Assembly: GCF_003664645.1 (NCBI RefSeq)
Contig: NZ_RCHC01000016.1
Location: 17,493 to 81,492, forward strand
Source: Acinetobacter chengduensis
Lineage (GTDB): Bacteria; Pseudomonadota; Gammaproteobacteria; Pseudomonadales; Moraxellaceae
DNA: 64,000 bases
Direction of reading: 5' to 3'
The notes under the pieces were generated by a model. The model did no database searches, was not told the DNA's origin, and was given only the letters and a program-made list of their open reading frames with translations. The translations under genes and the position numbers were made by a program. Positions 45,867 to 55,155 of this stretch are shown here, piece after piece. How positions within the stretch are numbered: position 1 is the stretch's first letter; every line of letters begins with the position of its first letter.

Positions 45867-46253
45867 TTATTTTTTAATTTGTACGGCATGTTCGACCGCA
45901 AAACGGTGTTTACATGTGTTGCATTGATAGTCGAGGAATATATTTTTATCTACAATTTGACCGGCTTTTTTACCTACGCGATGCCCTAAAAAGCCACCTG
46001 TAACACCAATACTAATTGCACCCACAAAGGTGCCAATGGTTGCGCCCATAATGACACCAAGTGGCCCAGCGGTTACACCACCAATGGCAGCACCAATAGA
46101 TGCACCAGATGCTGCACCGCCTACAGTACCTGCTGCAGTGCCTGCACCACTAAGTAAAACGCCACCAATTTTTTCTAGGGTTTGTTCGTGATTACGTGCT
46201 TCTACATCGCTCGAAGCGCATTTTGGGCATTGCACGGGCGTAAGTTCATTCAT
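45867..46253 (-). CDS. glycine-zipper protein between two zinc knuckles
   Basis: A 128-residue protein with three parts. Residues 9-12 are CPKC, residues 30-100 are a Gly/Ala-rich glycine-zipper region with repeated GxxxG spacing, and residues 111-114 are CNTC followed by a basic tail. The two CxxC pairs can only make one zinc ribbon if the ends come together, so the zipper would be a loop inserted into the ribbon. Glycine zippers usually insert in membranes. I do not recognise a characterised family. It is monocistronic. Confidence 0.72.
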   Translation of the reverse strand: MNELTPVQCPKCASSDVEARNHEQTLEKIGGVLLSGAGTAAGTVGGAASGASIGAAIGGVTAGPLGVIMGATIGTFVGAISIGVTGGFLGHRVGKKAGQIVDKNIFLDYQCNTCKHRFAVEHAVQIKK

Positions 46254-46501
46254 AGTGTTGGCTCATCCATTATTGAGTATGTTCAAAAGATCCATTTACT
46301 CAATTTTATGTATTTCAGTTGTTATTAAAACATGATTTTAACTGACTTATGCTGACCTAAATGACCAAGTTTATATTCAGCAATTTTGTAATATTAAATT
46401 AATTTCTAAGATTTAGTTGTGATAAAAAATGATTTCAGCAGAAAATCAAAAGTCGTTAAGGTGTGCAGTATAAATTTTTAAAGAATATATTGGATAAAAC
46501 G

Positions 46502-47476
46502 ATGAAAAAAATTCTGGCATCTGTTGCGGTCCTCGGTTTGAGTTTAGGATTGGTTGCCTGTGATCAAAATAATAAGACTAAGCCTCAGGACGTTGCTTCG
46601 GAGCAAAGCTTAAAACAGTTAAATATTGGTTATCAAAAAGCGGCACTCAAATTAATTGTGGCCAAAAAGACTCAAGCCTTTGAACAGGCTTTTCCGAATG
46701 TAAAAGTAGAATGGAAAGAATTTCCTGCGGGGCCACAAACTTTAGAGGCACTGAATGTGGGTGCGATCGATTTTGGTTATACGGGAGATACCCCAGTTAT
46801 TTTCGCGCTATCTGCAAATAAACCGATTGATTACTTAGGTTACGAAATTAACTCTAAAAGTTCACATGATTTATTGGTCCCTAAAAATAGTGCAATTCAA
46901 AATTTAGCGGATTTAAAAGGCAAGCGTATTGCTTTGACTAAAGGCTCAAGTGCGCATTATTTCTTGGCACAAGTTTTAACCAAAGCTAAATTATCTTGGC
47001 AAGATATTGAACCCATTTGGTTAACGCCAGCAGATGCTCGTGCAGCTTTGGATAAAGGATCGATTGATGCATGGGCCGTTTGGGATCCCTATGCAAGTGC
47101 TGCAGCACTTAAAGGGGATACACGGGTAATTTTTGATGCCTCACAATTGCCTTCTATTTATAGTTTCTATCTGTCTTCGCCACAATTTTTGACTGCACAC
47201 CCTAAAGATGCGCAAAAAATTGTGGATACTTTAAATGAAACAGATAAATGGATTCAGGCACATCCACAAGAGGCGATTCAAATTTTGGCAGACAGCACGG
47301 GCATTGACCGAACTGTGGCTGAGAAAGTGCTGTCTAAGCGCCCAGATACGGTACAAACCCAGTATCTGAATGACACTGTCATACAAGATCAGCAAAAAAT
47401 TGCAGATTTATTTTCAGAGCTGAAGCTCATTCCAAATCCTGTACAAATTAAAGAGCATGTTTGGAAAAAACAGTAA
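46502..47476 (+). CDS. SsuA-type ABC transporter substrate-binding lipoprotein
   Basis: A 324-residue periplasmic binding protein of the aliphatic sulfonate/taurine/nitrate class (SsuA/TauA). The signal peptide MKKILASVAV...GLVAC has a lipobox LVAC with Cys20, so it is a lipoprotein. GAIDFGYTGDTPVIFA near residue 85-100 and SIDAWAVWDPYASAAA near 185-200 are family features. ATG 46502 is chosen over 46463 because it alone begins a proper signal peptide. No SsuB/SsuC genes or desulfonation enzymes are nearby, so it must use a transporter encoded elsewhere. Confidence 0.85.
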   Translation: MKKILASVAVLGLSLGLVACDQNNKTKPQDVASEQSLKQLNIGYQKAALKLIVAKKTQAFEQAFPNVKVEWKEFPAGPQTLEALNVGAIDFGYTGDTPVIFALSANKPIDYLGYEINSKSSHDLLVPKNSAIQNLADLKGKRIALTKGSSAHYFLAQVLTKAKLSWQDIEPIWLTPADARAALDKGSIDAWAVWDPYASAAALKGDTRVIFDASQLPSIYSFYLSSPQFLTAHPKDAQKIVDTLNETDKWIQAHPQEAIQILADSTGIDRTVAEKVLSKRPDTVQTQYLNDTVIQDQQKIADLFSELKLIPNPVQIKEHVWKKQ

Positions 47477-47487
47477 TTTTGAGCAAA

Positions 47488-47513
47488 AAAAAGCGCCAAA
47501 TGGCGCTTTTTTA
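47488..47513. terminator. bidirectional terminator
   Basis: AAAAAAGCGCCA and TGGCGCTTTTTT form a 12-bp stem with a 2-base spacer as loop, between the SsuA-type gene and the convergent xpt. Confidence 0.9.
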
Positions 47514-47525
47514 ATGGTGTTTGAA

Positions 47526-48125
<600 letters not shown>

Positions 48126-48190
48126 TCATTAAAGCAAAAGCGTATTTTAAAAAGCATTGCAGAAAATGCAAGCAAAATCGGCTAATTTAC

Positions 48191-48904
48191 TTACTTTGTT
48201 GGACCCTTATAGCCTGTTAAAAGCAGAGAATATGACGTTTTTTGATCGACATGGCTCACTTTTACAGGAAGATAATCCAATTTTGGCGCAAGCCAGAAAA
48301 TGGTTTCACGACCCGGCTTGTCATGTTGCATTACGACTTTAATGGTATCAAATGTTCCATAAGTGGTTTTAACCGATTCATTGCCTTGTTTTACAAAGCG
48401 ACGAGCTTCCACGTCTTTCGCATCAGCCAAATAGTATTTAGACTTTAAACCGCCATTTTTTAAATCCTCACGGATTTGAAGTTCAGCATTTAGTTCATCT
48501 AACACACCATTTTGCCAAGCAAACGAACGTGCTTTATCATCTTTTTTGGTGTTGATGGTTTTGCTGTTTGGGTTAAAGTTAATACTCATCGTGTTGTTAT
48601 GAATAAGAATCTTACTGGTACGACTAAAGCTTTTTGAAGTAATTTTGCCATTACTGAAGCTAAAGTTACTGGTTTCGGTCGCAGATGCCATACCAATCGC
48701 TTTGGCTGCAAATACATAAGTCCAGTTATTACCTGACTGCGTCAGATTACGTGAGGCAGAGCCGACGTTTTTACCGTTATAGTTGAATTGGTAATTTGCT
48801 TGATAGGGACTCATGGCAAAAGCAGAACTTGCAAATCCTGAACAAAGGACTGCAGTCGATACAGCTGCTGCGATGCCAAAAGTTTTCATCACATATTTAG
48901 CCAT
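48191..48904 (-). CDS. exported DUF3108 protein
   Basis: A 237-residue protein with a signal peptide (MAKYVMKTFGIAAAVSTAVL... cut near SSAFA) and a beta-rich DUF3108 domain: MSPYQANYQFNYNG near the mature start, and a C-terminal ETIFWLAPKLDYLPVKV. ATG 48904 has AAGGA nine bases upstream and is preferred over an opening at 48952. Members are periplasmic or outer-membrane-associated with unknown role. It is monocistronic. Confidence 0.8.
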   Translation of the reverse strand: MAKYVMKTFGIAAAVSTAVLCSGFASSAFAMSPYQANYQFNYNGKNVGSASRNLTQSGNNWTYVFAAKAIGMASATETSNFSFSNGKITSKSFSRTSKILIHNNTMSINFNPNSKTINTKKDDKARSFAWQNGVLDELNAELQIREDLKNGGLKSKYYLADAKDVEARRFVKQGNESVKTTYGTFDTIKVVMQHDKPGRETIFWLAPKLDYLPVKVSHVDQKTSYSLLLTGYKGPTK

Positions 48905-49055
48905 CAGTATTTTTCCTTCTAAGCTTTGTATTTGGTGCAGAATATTCTGCAATTAAACAGAATTATGCACCTTGATTGTGGAGAAATAAGCGAAATATCG
49001 TAAGAAATGTAATTTTCTGCTTATTTTTAGCACTGCATTTTTGTTTGAGTTGCTG

Positions 49056-49739
49056 TTATTTGATCTTTTGTTGAATCGGGGTGACTTCGCTATCCGATTC
49101 AGGCTCTTCGTCCCAGTCTTCTATGCGTTCTTCTGCCATTTTACTAAATAGCGCAGCAATGTTGACGTTGCCAATCACTACCAATTCAGCCTCTCTGAGC
49201 GTGGCGTGATTCACATGAACTTTGGATAAGGTTTCAATAATCGAACGGCTTTTACCAAGCCAGCGGTTTAAATCTAAATGCAATAAATCATCTTTGACTT
49301 TAATCACATTGAGTTTTTCTAAAATCATACCGAGCGGATCATCATTCAGTACTTTTTGATAGAAAAACAGCGCAAACTTTACGCCCCATTTATAAAAAAT
49401 ATTGGGGTATTTGGCATCTAAAACTTTGGTGTCACTAATTTGCTCAAACACAATTAACTGTGTGGTTTTGTTGAGCTCCATTTGCACCAGTTTTAGGTCA
49501 ACGGTCAGCGTAATATCTAAACCATTATAATTCAGCGTGGCATATAACCGTAACCAGTCATCATGCAAATCGGCATGCAGATCTTGTAGCATTTTAACGT
49601 TGTCAGTCACAAAACGCTGAAAGGTTGCATTTAAAAAAACTTGAGAAAGTGGAAATTCACGCTCGTCTTCAATAAATCCTTCCGCCCGTTGATAGACTTG
49701 GCGTATACGTTTAGAAATATTGGAAATAAGCGTTTGCAT
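49056..49739 (-). CDS. uncharacterised protein
   Basis: A 227-residue protein without signal peptide or membrane helix. The first 20 residues are basic and amphipathic (ISKRIRQVYQRAEGF), the middle alternates beta and helix, and the C-terminus is acidic (RIEDWDEEPESDSE). The ATG at 49739 is followed by normal codon use and the frame has no competing start with a better ribosome-binding site. I do not recognise a family; it is probably restricted to Acinetobacter and relatives. Confidence 0.65.
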   Translation of the reverse strand: MQTLISNISKRIRQVYQRAEGFIEDEREFPLSQVFLNATFQRFVTDNVKMLQDLHADLHDDWLRLYATLNYNGLDITLTVDLKLVQMELNKTTQLIVFEQISDTKVLDAKYPNIFYKWGVKFALFFYQKVLNDDPLGMILEKLNVIKVKDDLLHLDLNRWLGKSRSIIETLSKVHVNHATLREAELVVIGNVNIAALFSKMAEERIEDWDEEPESDSEVTPIQQKIK

Positions 49740-49987
49740 ATTGAAAGCATCCTGGCAAGTAGGCTTTTTAGCGTGGTGTATCTTGTCGAATAATTGAAAA
49801 AATACAAGTTTTCTTTCTTGCAGTTTAGCAAAATAAATTGCACCATTTTTAGGATTTTAAAGTGCACAGAGTCATGTGTTGTGTATTTGTTGATAAACCT
49901 CTCGCTTTCATAAAAATATGAAAACTAGGTTTATTTTATACTCTTTTATGCTTGTTAGGGAACTCGGCAAATTGTCGTATTAATGTG

Positions 49988-50866
49988 ATGCTGAAGAAAA
50001 AGACATTCAAACCTTTGCAAAATGAATGGTGGAAAGACCCGATATTTGTCAGTGCATTTACAGTTGCTGCGGTATTACATATCTCGCTGCTCATGGTGCA
50101 ATTTGGAGTACCACAAGCAGCATTTGAGACCACCAAAGAAATTGCTGTGAGTCTGAGGCCAAGTGATACGACTGTGGAAGATGCAGATTATCTTGCACAA
50201 GCCGATCAACAAGGTTCAGGAAAGTTTCGAGAGAAGCATCGGATGTCTACAGACATGCCTGCACCGATGGTCGATCAGGACAGTGGCGAGCAAGCCCAGC
50301 AAGCATTGGATAAAATTCAGCAAAAGCGCGAACTGAACTTTGAAGAAAAAGTACTGATGACCACGCTCAGCTGGCAAAAACAAGCCGACGAAAACCAACG
50401 AAAAAAACAAGCTGAAGAATTACAAAGCCAGTTTTCTGCCAAAGCGGCGATGGTGGCAAGTATTGAAGCGCAATATTTACAGCGCCAGCAAAATTTTAGC
50501 CGTCAGCAAAAAATTAAAACCATTGATGGTGTACAAGCGAAGCAAGATGATACCGCCGCTTATATGGAAAAATTCCGCCAAAAAGTAGAATTTTATGGCA
50601 ACCAAAATTATCCAGAGCAGGCACGCGCCCAGAACTTAGCAGGTGAAGTACAGTTAATGGTGATTTTAAACGCGAGTGGGGGGATTCGCGCGATTCGTTT
50701 GCTGGAGAGTTCTGGACATCCTGTTTTAGATGAAGCGGCTAAGGCCTCTGTGCGTAAAGCTGCACCTTTTGCGCATTTTGATTCTAAGATGAAAGATATA
50801 TCCGAACTGCGCGTGGTTCGTACATGGCGTTTTGACCCAGCAGAAGCAGAATTTGAAGTAAACTAA
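49988..50866 (+). CDS. TonB-like energy transducer with a coiled-coil spacer
   Basis: A 293-residue protein: a membrane helix at residues 17-40 (ISLLMVQFG end), a long Gln/Lys/Glu-rich predicted coiled coil (about 85-195), and a C-terminal TonB domain (about 205-290) with YPEQARAQNLAGEVQLMVIL and the end RVVRTWRFDPAEA. The spacer lacks the Pro-rich repeats of classical TonB. No exbB/exbD is adjacent. It may energise an outer-membrane transporter or act as a TolA-like protein. ATG 49988 is chosen; the frame opens earlier, at 49952, with no support. Confidence 0.8.
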   Translation: MLKKKTFKPLQNEWWKDPIFVSAFTVAAVLHISLLMVQFGVPQAAFETTKEIAVSLRPSDTTVEDADYLAQADQQGSGKFREKHRMSTDMPAPMVDQDSGEQAQQALDKIQQKRELNFEEKVLMTTLSWQKQADENQRKKQAEELQSQFSAKAAMVASIEAQYLQRQQNFSRQQKIKTIDGVQAKQDDTAAYMEKFRQKVEFYGNQNYPEQARAQNLAGEVQLMVILNASGGIRAIRLLESSGHPVLDEAAKASVRKAAPFAHFDSKMKDISELRVVRTWRFDPAEAEFEVN

Positions 50867-50908
50867 AACATAGGATATATTTGTTTTTAAAATAGAAAAG
50901 TAAATTCA

Positions 50909-51364
50909 ATGTCTGAACTTCAATTACAAGAAAAGCCGTTAAAATTATGGAATCCCAATGCTGCGGGTTGTTGGGCTCTGCTCGTTACTCCTATCTGTAG
51001 TAGCTATTTACTGTATAAAAATGCGCAAAAGCTGAATGATCTAGACGCGGCGAGCAAAGCAAAAAATTGGATGATTGCGGGTCTGGCTGTGTGGTTACTC
51101 TCGATCATTTGCAGTTTGGCTTATCCCACAAATACCGCAATGATCAATGGCTTTTTTTTCTGGTATTTAATCTTATGGTATTTTTTATTTGTACGTCAGC
51201 AAGTTGCAAATATTAAGCAACGTTTTGGTGAACATTATACGCGTTATAGCTACTCTGAATGGTTAAAGTTCATTGTGATTGGTTTTGTCGTTCGCGTATT
51301 GTTGATGGGAGTATCGCTAGGAATTAGTGCGATATGGTTGGGTCTGAGGCATACTGTTTTTTAA
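50909..51364 (+). CDS. small integral membrane protein
   Basis: A 151-residue protein with four hydrophobic segments (about 20-37, 52-68, 75-92, 118-145). It carries the motif LWNPNAAGCWALL near residue 13-25, found in a group of bacterial membrane proteins of unknown function, plus CSSYLLYKNAQKL. It lies 42 bases after the TonB-like gene. Its last 41 bases overlap the convergent monooxygenase gene. Confidence 0.7.
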   Translation: MSELQLQEKPLKLWNPNAAGCWALLVTPICSSYLLYKNAQKLNDLDAASKAKNWMIAGLAVWLLSIICSLAYPTNTAMINGFFFWYLILWYFLFVRQQVANIKQRFGEHYTRYSYSEWLKFIVIGFVVRVLLMGVSLGISAIWLGLRHTVF

Positions 51365-51632
51365 TTTCACAGATTTCAACACTAAAGTTTTTATACCATT
51401 TGTCTCTACCCAACTGCTGTGCGACTTGATGTTCCGTATCTAAATGCCACGCGTGAATGTCAGCAAGATTTTCCCAATATGACAGTGCAATTTCATGGCC
51501 ATTTTCACTTAATGCTTCAAATTGAAGGCAGTTGAAGCTGTGTAGTGCTTTTTCACGTAGGGTTTGAGCCATTTGAAAATAGCCAGTGTCTAAGTGTTGA
51601 ATTTGGGCTTTAAAAATCACAACATATTTCAT
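51324..51632 (-). CDS. antibiotic biosynthesis monooxygenase (ABM)-like protein
   Basis: A 102-residue dimeric ferredoxin-like-fold protein of the ABM family. The typical core is ALHSFNCLQFEALSENG near residue 29-45, followed by IALSYWENLADIHAWH with the aromatic pattern of the family. It may oxidise small aromatic or haem-like molecules, or only bind them; the substrate is unknown. Its 3' end overlaps the convergent membrane protein gene by 41 bases, unusual in this otherwise non-overlapping region. Confidence 0.78.
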   Translation of the reverse strand: MKYVVIFKAQIQHLDTGYFQMAQTLREKALHSFNCLQFEALSENGHEIALSYWENLADIHAWHLDTEHQVAQQLGRDKWYKNFSVEICEIKKQYASDPTISH

Positions 51633-51693
51633 AGCTTTAATTACTGATCATTTTAGAAAGTGGGGGGTTATATTAATGATTGGAATCGAGCAT

Positions 51694-51721
51694 AAAAAAG
51701 CGAACCGAAGTTCGCTTTTTT
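51694..51721. terminator. terminator of the miaB-ybeZ-ybeY operon
   Basis: AAAAAAGCGAAC and GTTCGCTTTTTT form a perfect 12-bp stem around a CGAA tetraloop, six bases from the ybeY stop codon. Confidence 0.92.
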
Positions 51722-51726
51722 AGGTT

Positions 51727-52209
51727 TTAGTCTTGTTCTAAATAAGGATTGTCAAAACCGAGCTTCGCCAAAATCTCAATTTCCAAAGCTTCCATTTCTT
51801 CAGCATCTGTTTCAGAAGTTTCATGGTCATAACCCATTAAATGTAGCGTACCGTGTACCAGCATGTGCGTAAAATGAGTAAGTGGTGCCTTCTGTTGTTC
51901 ATTGGCTTCACGTAGTACAACTGGAATACAAATGACCAAATCACCAATTGGAAATACGTCTAAGACTGCAGCCATTTCATCTGGCAAGTCGCTAGGGAAA
52001 GACAAGACATTGGTCGGCTTGTCTTTTTTGCGATATTCCAAATTGAGTTTATGGCTTTCTTCGTTGTCTACACAGGCAATACCAATTTCACAATCACTTT
52101 GGGTATCAATAAAGCGAAGGGTGGTTTCCACCACTTTTTTGATATGAGCACGTTTCAACACCAATTCTGATGCTTGAAAATCCTGCTGTAGGGAGAGGCT
52201 AAGTTTCAA
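51727..52209 (-). CDS. ybeY: endoribonuclease YbeY
   Basis: A 160-residue metal-dependent endoribonuclease involved in 16S rRNA 3'-end maturation and late 70S quality control. The zinc motif [11 protein letters not shown] (HxxxHxxxxxH) lies near residues 119-129. It follows ybeZ by nine bases and completes the miaB-ybeZ-ybeY order known from E. coli. Confidence 0.94.
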   Translation of the reverse strand: MKLSLSLQQDFQASELVLKRAHIKKVVETTLRFIDTQSDCEIGIACVDNEESHKLNLEYRKKDKPTNVLSFPSDLPDEMAAVLDVFPIGDLVICIPVVLREANEQQKAPLTHFTHMLVHGTLHLMGYDHETSETDAEEMEALEIEILAKLGFDNPYLEQD

Positions 52210-52218
52210 AATGAATCC

Positions 52219-53304
52219 TTAATTATCATCATTTTGTGCATCGGCTTTGGCGTCATTGTCAGCAATCAAAGCTTCCTGACGCGCTTTACGCTCTGCACGG
52301 GCTTCTGCGCTTAAACGCTGTTGTTCACTGTCCCAACCCTCATACGCTTCGACAATTTTTTGTACCAGCTGATGACGAACGACATCACGAGAATGGAAAC
52401 GAGTGATATGAATTTCTTTGATTTTATCAATCACGCGAAGCGCATGCGCTAAGCCCGATTGCTGACCACGAGGCAAATCGACTTGTGTAATGTCACCCGT
52501 AATCACGGCACGTGAACCAAAGCCTAAACGAGTTAAAAACATTTTCATTTGTTCAGGTGTGGTGTTCTGTGCTTCGTCTAAAATCACAAATGAATGATTC
52601 AGTGTACGACCACGCATATAAGCCAGTGGTGCAACTTCAATCACTTGACGTTCAATCAGCTTGGTTACTTTTTCAAAACCAAGCATTTCATATAAAGCGT
52701 CATATAAAGGGCGTAAGTAGGGGTCAATTTTTTGGCTTAAATCGCCAGGTAAGAAACCGAGTTTTTCACCGGCTTCAACTGCTGGACGAACCAATAAAAT
52801 ACGTTGAATTTCATTGCGTTCCAACATATCCACGGCAGCAGCAACGGCAAGATAGGTTTTACCTGTACCTGCTGGGCCAATACCAAAAGAAATATCACTT
52901 TGTAATATACGCTGAACATAGCGCTTTTGATTGGCACCACGCGGGTTAATACGGCCTTTGCGAGTTTGTAAATAAACGTCTTCTAAACCAGTATGTTCTT
53001 GATCGTCAAGGTCCTCTTGCAGTTCACGGTCAGTTTGACTGCCCTGAATCATAAGGTGAAGTGTATCTGCGGTAATTTGTGCTGTGCTTTCGGATTCTTC
53101 AAATAAACGGTGGAGCAAGCCCTCAGCTCGCTCTACCGCTTGGATATCACCATCGACAAAAAAGGCGTCGCCTCGGTGAGCAATTTGGACATCTAAACGT
53201 TGTTCTATTTGTTTCAAGTGACCGTTATATGCACCAAGCATGCTTTGTAAACGGTCCATTGAAATGCCTGGAAATGTTACTGTACGTCGAATCGCTGCAG
53301 TCAA
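52219..53304 (-). CDS. ybeZ: PhoH-family ATPase YbeZ
   Basis: A 361-residue PhoH-like ATPase that partners YbeY in ribosome maturation. The Walker A motif GPAGTGKT lies near residue 142-149, and the Walker B FVILDEAQN near 240. The start is placed at TTG 53304 (read as MTAAIRRTVTFPG) because AAGGAA lies just upstream; the frame stays open to 53361, overlapping miaB, but without a ribosome-binding site. The C-terminus is Glu/Asp/Ala-rich. Confidence 0.92.
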   Translation of the reverse strand: MTAAIRRTVTFPGISMDRLQSMLGAYNGHLKQIEQRLDVQIAHRGDAFFVDGDIQAVERAEGLLHRLFEESESTAQITADTLHLMIQGSQTDRELQEDLDDQEHTGLEDVYLQTRKGRINPRGANQKRYVQRILQSDISFGIGPAGTGKTYLAVAAAVDMLERNEIQRILLVRPAVEAGEKLGFLPGDLSQKIDPYLRPLYDALYEMLGFEKVTKLIERQVIEVAPLAYMRGRTLNHSFVILDEAQNTTPEQMKMFLTRLGFGSRAVITGDITQVDLPRGQQSGLAHALRVIDKIKEIHITRFHSRDVVRHQLVQKIVEAYEGWDSEQQRLSAEARAERKARQEALIADNDAKADAQNDDN

Positions 53305-53341
53305 GAGAATTCCTTTAAGTGGTCTAGCGAATACCTCTACA

Positions 53342-54799
53342 TTACGCCACGTCAGGCTCAAGATTCAAGAGTTCACCATACACAAACTTCAAAGTTTTGA
53401 TGTCGGTAATTTCAATCTCTGCAAAGCGGCCTACCCAAGCAGGATCACCAATAAAACCAACTAAACGAGTATTGTCTGCAGTACCAATCAGTATATTTGG
53501 ATCTTTCTCTGAAACAGATTCAATCAATACACGTTGAATGGTGCCTTGCATCGCATTGGTCTTATCAATACTCGATTGTTTAATCCAATCTTGAACTTTC
53601 GCCAAACGCTCTTTTTTCACATCTTCAGATGTCGTGTCTTCCAGTTCGGCTGCAGGCGTACCTGGGCGTTTTGAATACACAAAGCTGTATGAGTGATCAA
53701 AGTCCATATCTTTAATAAATTGATAGGTTTCTTCAAAGTTCTCATCAGTTTCGCCAGGGAAGCCAATAATAAAGTCACTCGATAAATGCATATCTGGACG
53801 AACTTTACGTAGTTTTGCAATTTTTTCAATGTAGACATCAATGGTGTGGTTACGCTTCATCGCTTGTAACACATCATTTGAACCGCTTTGTACAGGTAAA
53901 TGCAGATGCGAAACCATTTGCGGTAAATCACGGTAGCATTGAATTAAATCATCATTAAACTCAAGCGGGTGAGAAGTGGTGTAGCGCAGACGGCCAATAC
54001 CCGGAATTTCTGCAACCAAACGCAGTAAATCTGCAAATGTGCAAATTTCACCTTCGAAAGTTTCGCCGCGATAACCATTTACGTTTTGACCCAAGAGTGA
54101 AATTTCACGCACACCTTTTTCAGCCAGTGTTGCAATTTCTGCTAATACGTCATCGAGTGGGCGAGAAACTTCTTCACCGCGTGTATACGGTACAACACAG
54201 AATGAACAGTATTTAGAACAGCCTTCCATGATAGACACAAAAGCTTTATAGCCTTCAACACGAGGCTCAGGCAAAAAGTCGAATTTTTCAATATCTGGGA
54301 ATGAAATATCCACCAGTTTGATTTTTTCTTTTTTCGGCTTTTCTACTTGCTCAAAGTGTTGATCCAGCATTTGAGGCAAACGGTGTAAGGTTTGTGGACC
54401 AAAAATCATATCGACATAATTGGCGCGCTTTTGAATGTTGTCACCTTCTTGAGACGCAACACAACCACCCACACCAATAATTAAATCTGGATTTTTTTCT
54501 TTCAGCTTACGCCAGCGACCCAATTCAGAAAACACTTTTTCTTGTGCTTTTTCACGAATAGAACAGGTATTCATTAGTAGAATATCAGCATCTTTCGGGT
54601 CTTTGGTGAGTACATAACCGTGCGAATCGCCCAACAGGTCAGCCATACGGTGACTATCATACTCATTCATCTGACACCCTTGCGTTTCGATGTACAGTTT
54701 TTTCACTGTTGTATCGTTAGCTGGGGTGTGCTGTGGCTGGGTGACAGTGTTTTCTGAGGCAGCTGGGGCAGCATTTGGAATGAAGGTTTGAACCGTCAT
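53342..54799 (-). CDS. miaB: tRNA-2-methylthio-N6-dimethylallyladenosine synthase MiaB
   Basis: A 485-residue radical-SAM methylthiotransferase that adds the methylthio group to i6A37 of tRNAs reading UNN codons. The N-terminal cluster cysteines are in [16 protein letters not shown] and GGCVASQEG. The radical-SAM motif CSKYCSFC (CxxxCxxC) is near residue 193-200, and a TRAM domain ends the protein. The first 35 residues, before [15 protein letters not shown], are a low-complexity extension. First gene of the operon with ybeZ and ybeY. Confidence 0.95.
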   Translation of the reverse strand: MTVQTFIPNAAPAASENTVTQPQHTPANDTTVKKLYIETQGCQMNEYDSHRMADLLGDSHGYVLTKDPKDADILLMNTCSIREKAQEKVFSELGRWRKLKEKNPDLIIGVGGCVASQEGDNIQKRANYVDMIFGPQTLHRLPQMLDQHFEQVEKPKKEKIKLVDISFPDIEKFDFLPEPRVEGYKAFVSIMEGCSKYCSFCVVPYTRGEEVSRPLDDVLAEIATLAEKGVREISLLGQNVNGYRGETFEGEICTFADLLRLVAEIPGIGRLRYTTSHPLEFNDDLIQCYRDLPQMVSHLHLPVQSGSNDVLQAMKRNHTIDVYIEKIAKLRKVRPDMHLSSDFIIGFPGETDENFEETYQFIKDMDFDHSYSFVYSKRPGTPAAELEDTTSEDVKKERLAKVQDWIKQSSIDKTNAMQGTIQRVLIESVSEKDPNILIGTADNTRLVGFIGDPAWVGRFAEIEITDIKTLKFVYGELLNLEPDVA

Positions 54800-55155
54800 G
54801 CAGGCTCCTAGGATAGATTTGAGATATACATTATCGGCTACTTGGCGCGCAATTCGTCGCTAAGTGGCGAAGTTCTGTATAAGGAAATTTTGAAAGGGCC
54901 GTATTTTAGCAGTAATTCGAGCTAAACTTATAGTTTAAAATAAGCAATCAACAATATTGATTTGTGAACGAAAAATGTTTGAAAATTAATATTGTTTAAT
55001 CATAAGGTTACACAACAGAACAATATCGTTGGTTTAGACTTATTAAACTGGTTGAAAACTGCAAATGTAGCCGCATAGCTAAATTTAAACATGAGCACTA
55101 AAAATGTCATGGGCGATGTCATAAAACGATGCAAGAAATAGAAGGCAAGTCGTAG
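54800..55155. other. intergenic region between miaB and slt
   Basis: This 356-base A/T-rich spacer separates two divergent genes and must hold both promoters, none of which I can fix with confidence. One inverted repeat, ACAATATT (54951-54958) and AATATTGT (54988-54995), could be an operator; a related ACAATAT recurs near 55021. No gene or RNA is recognised. Confidence 0.4.
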
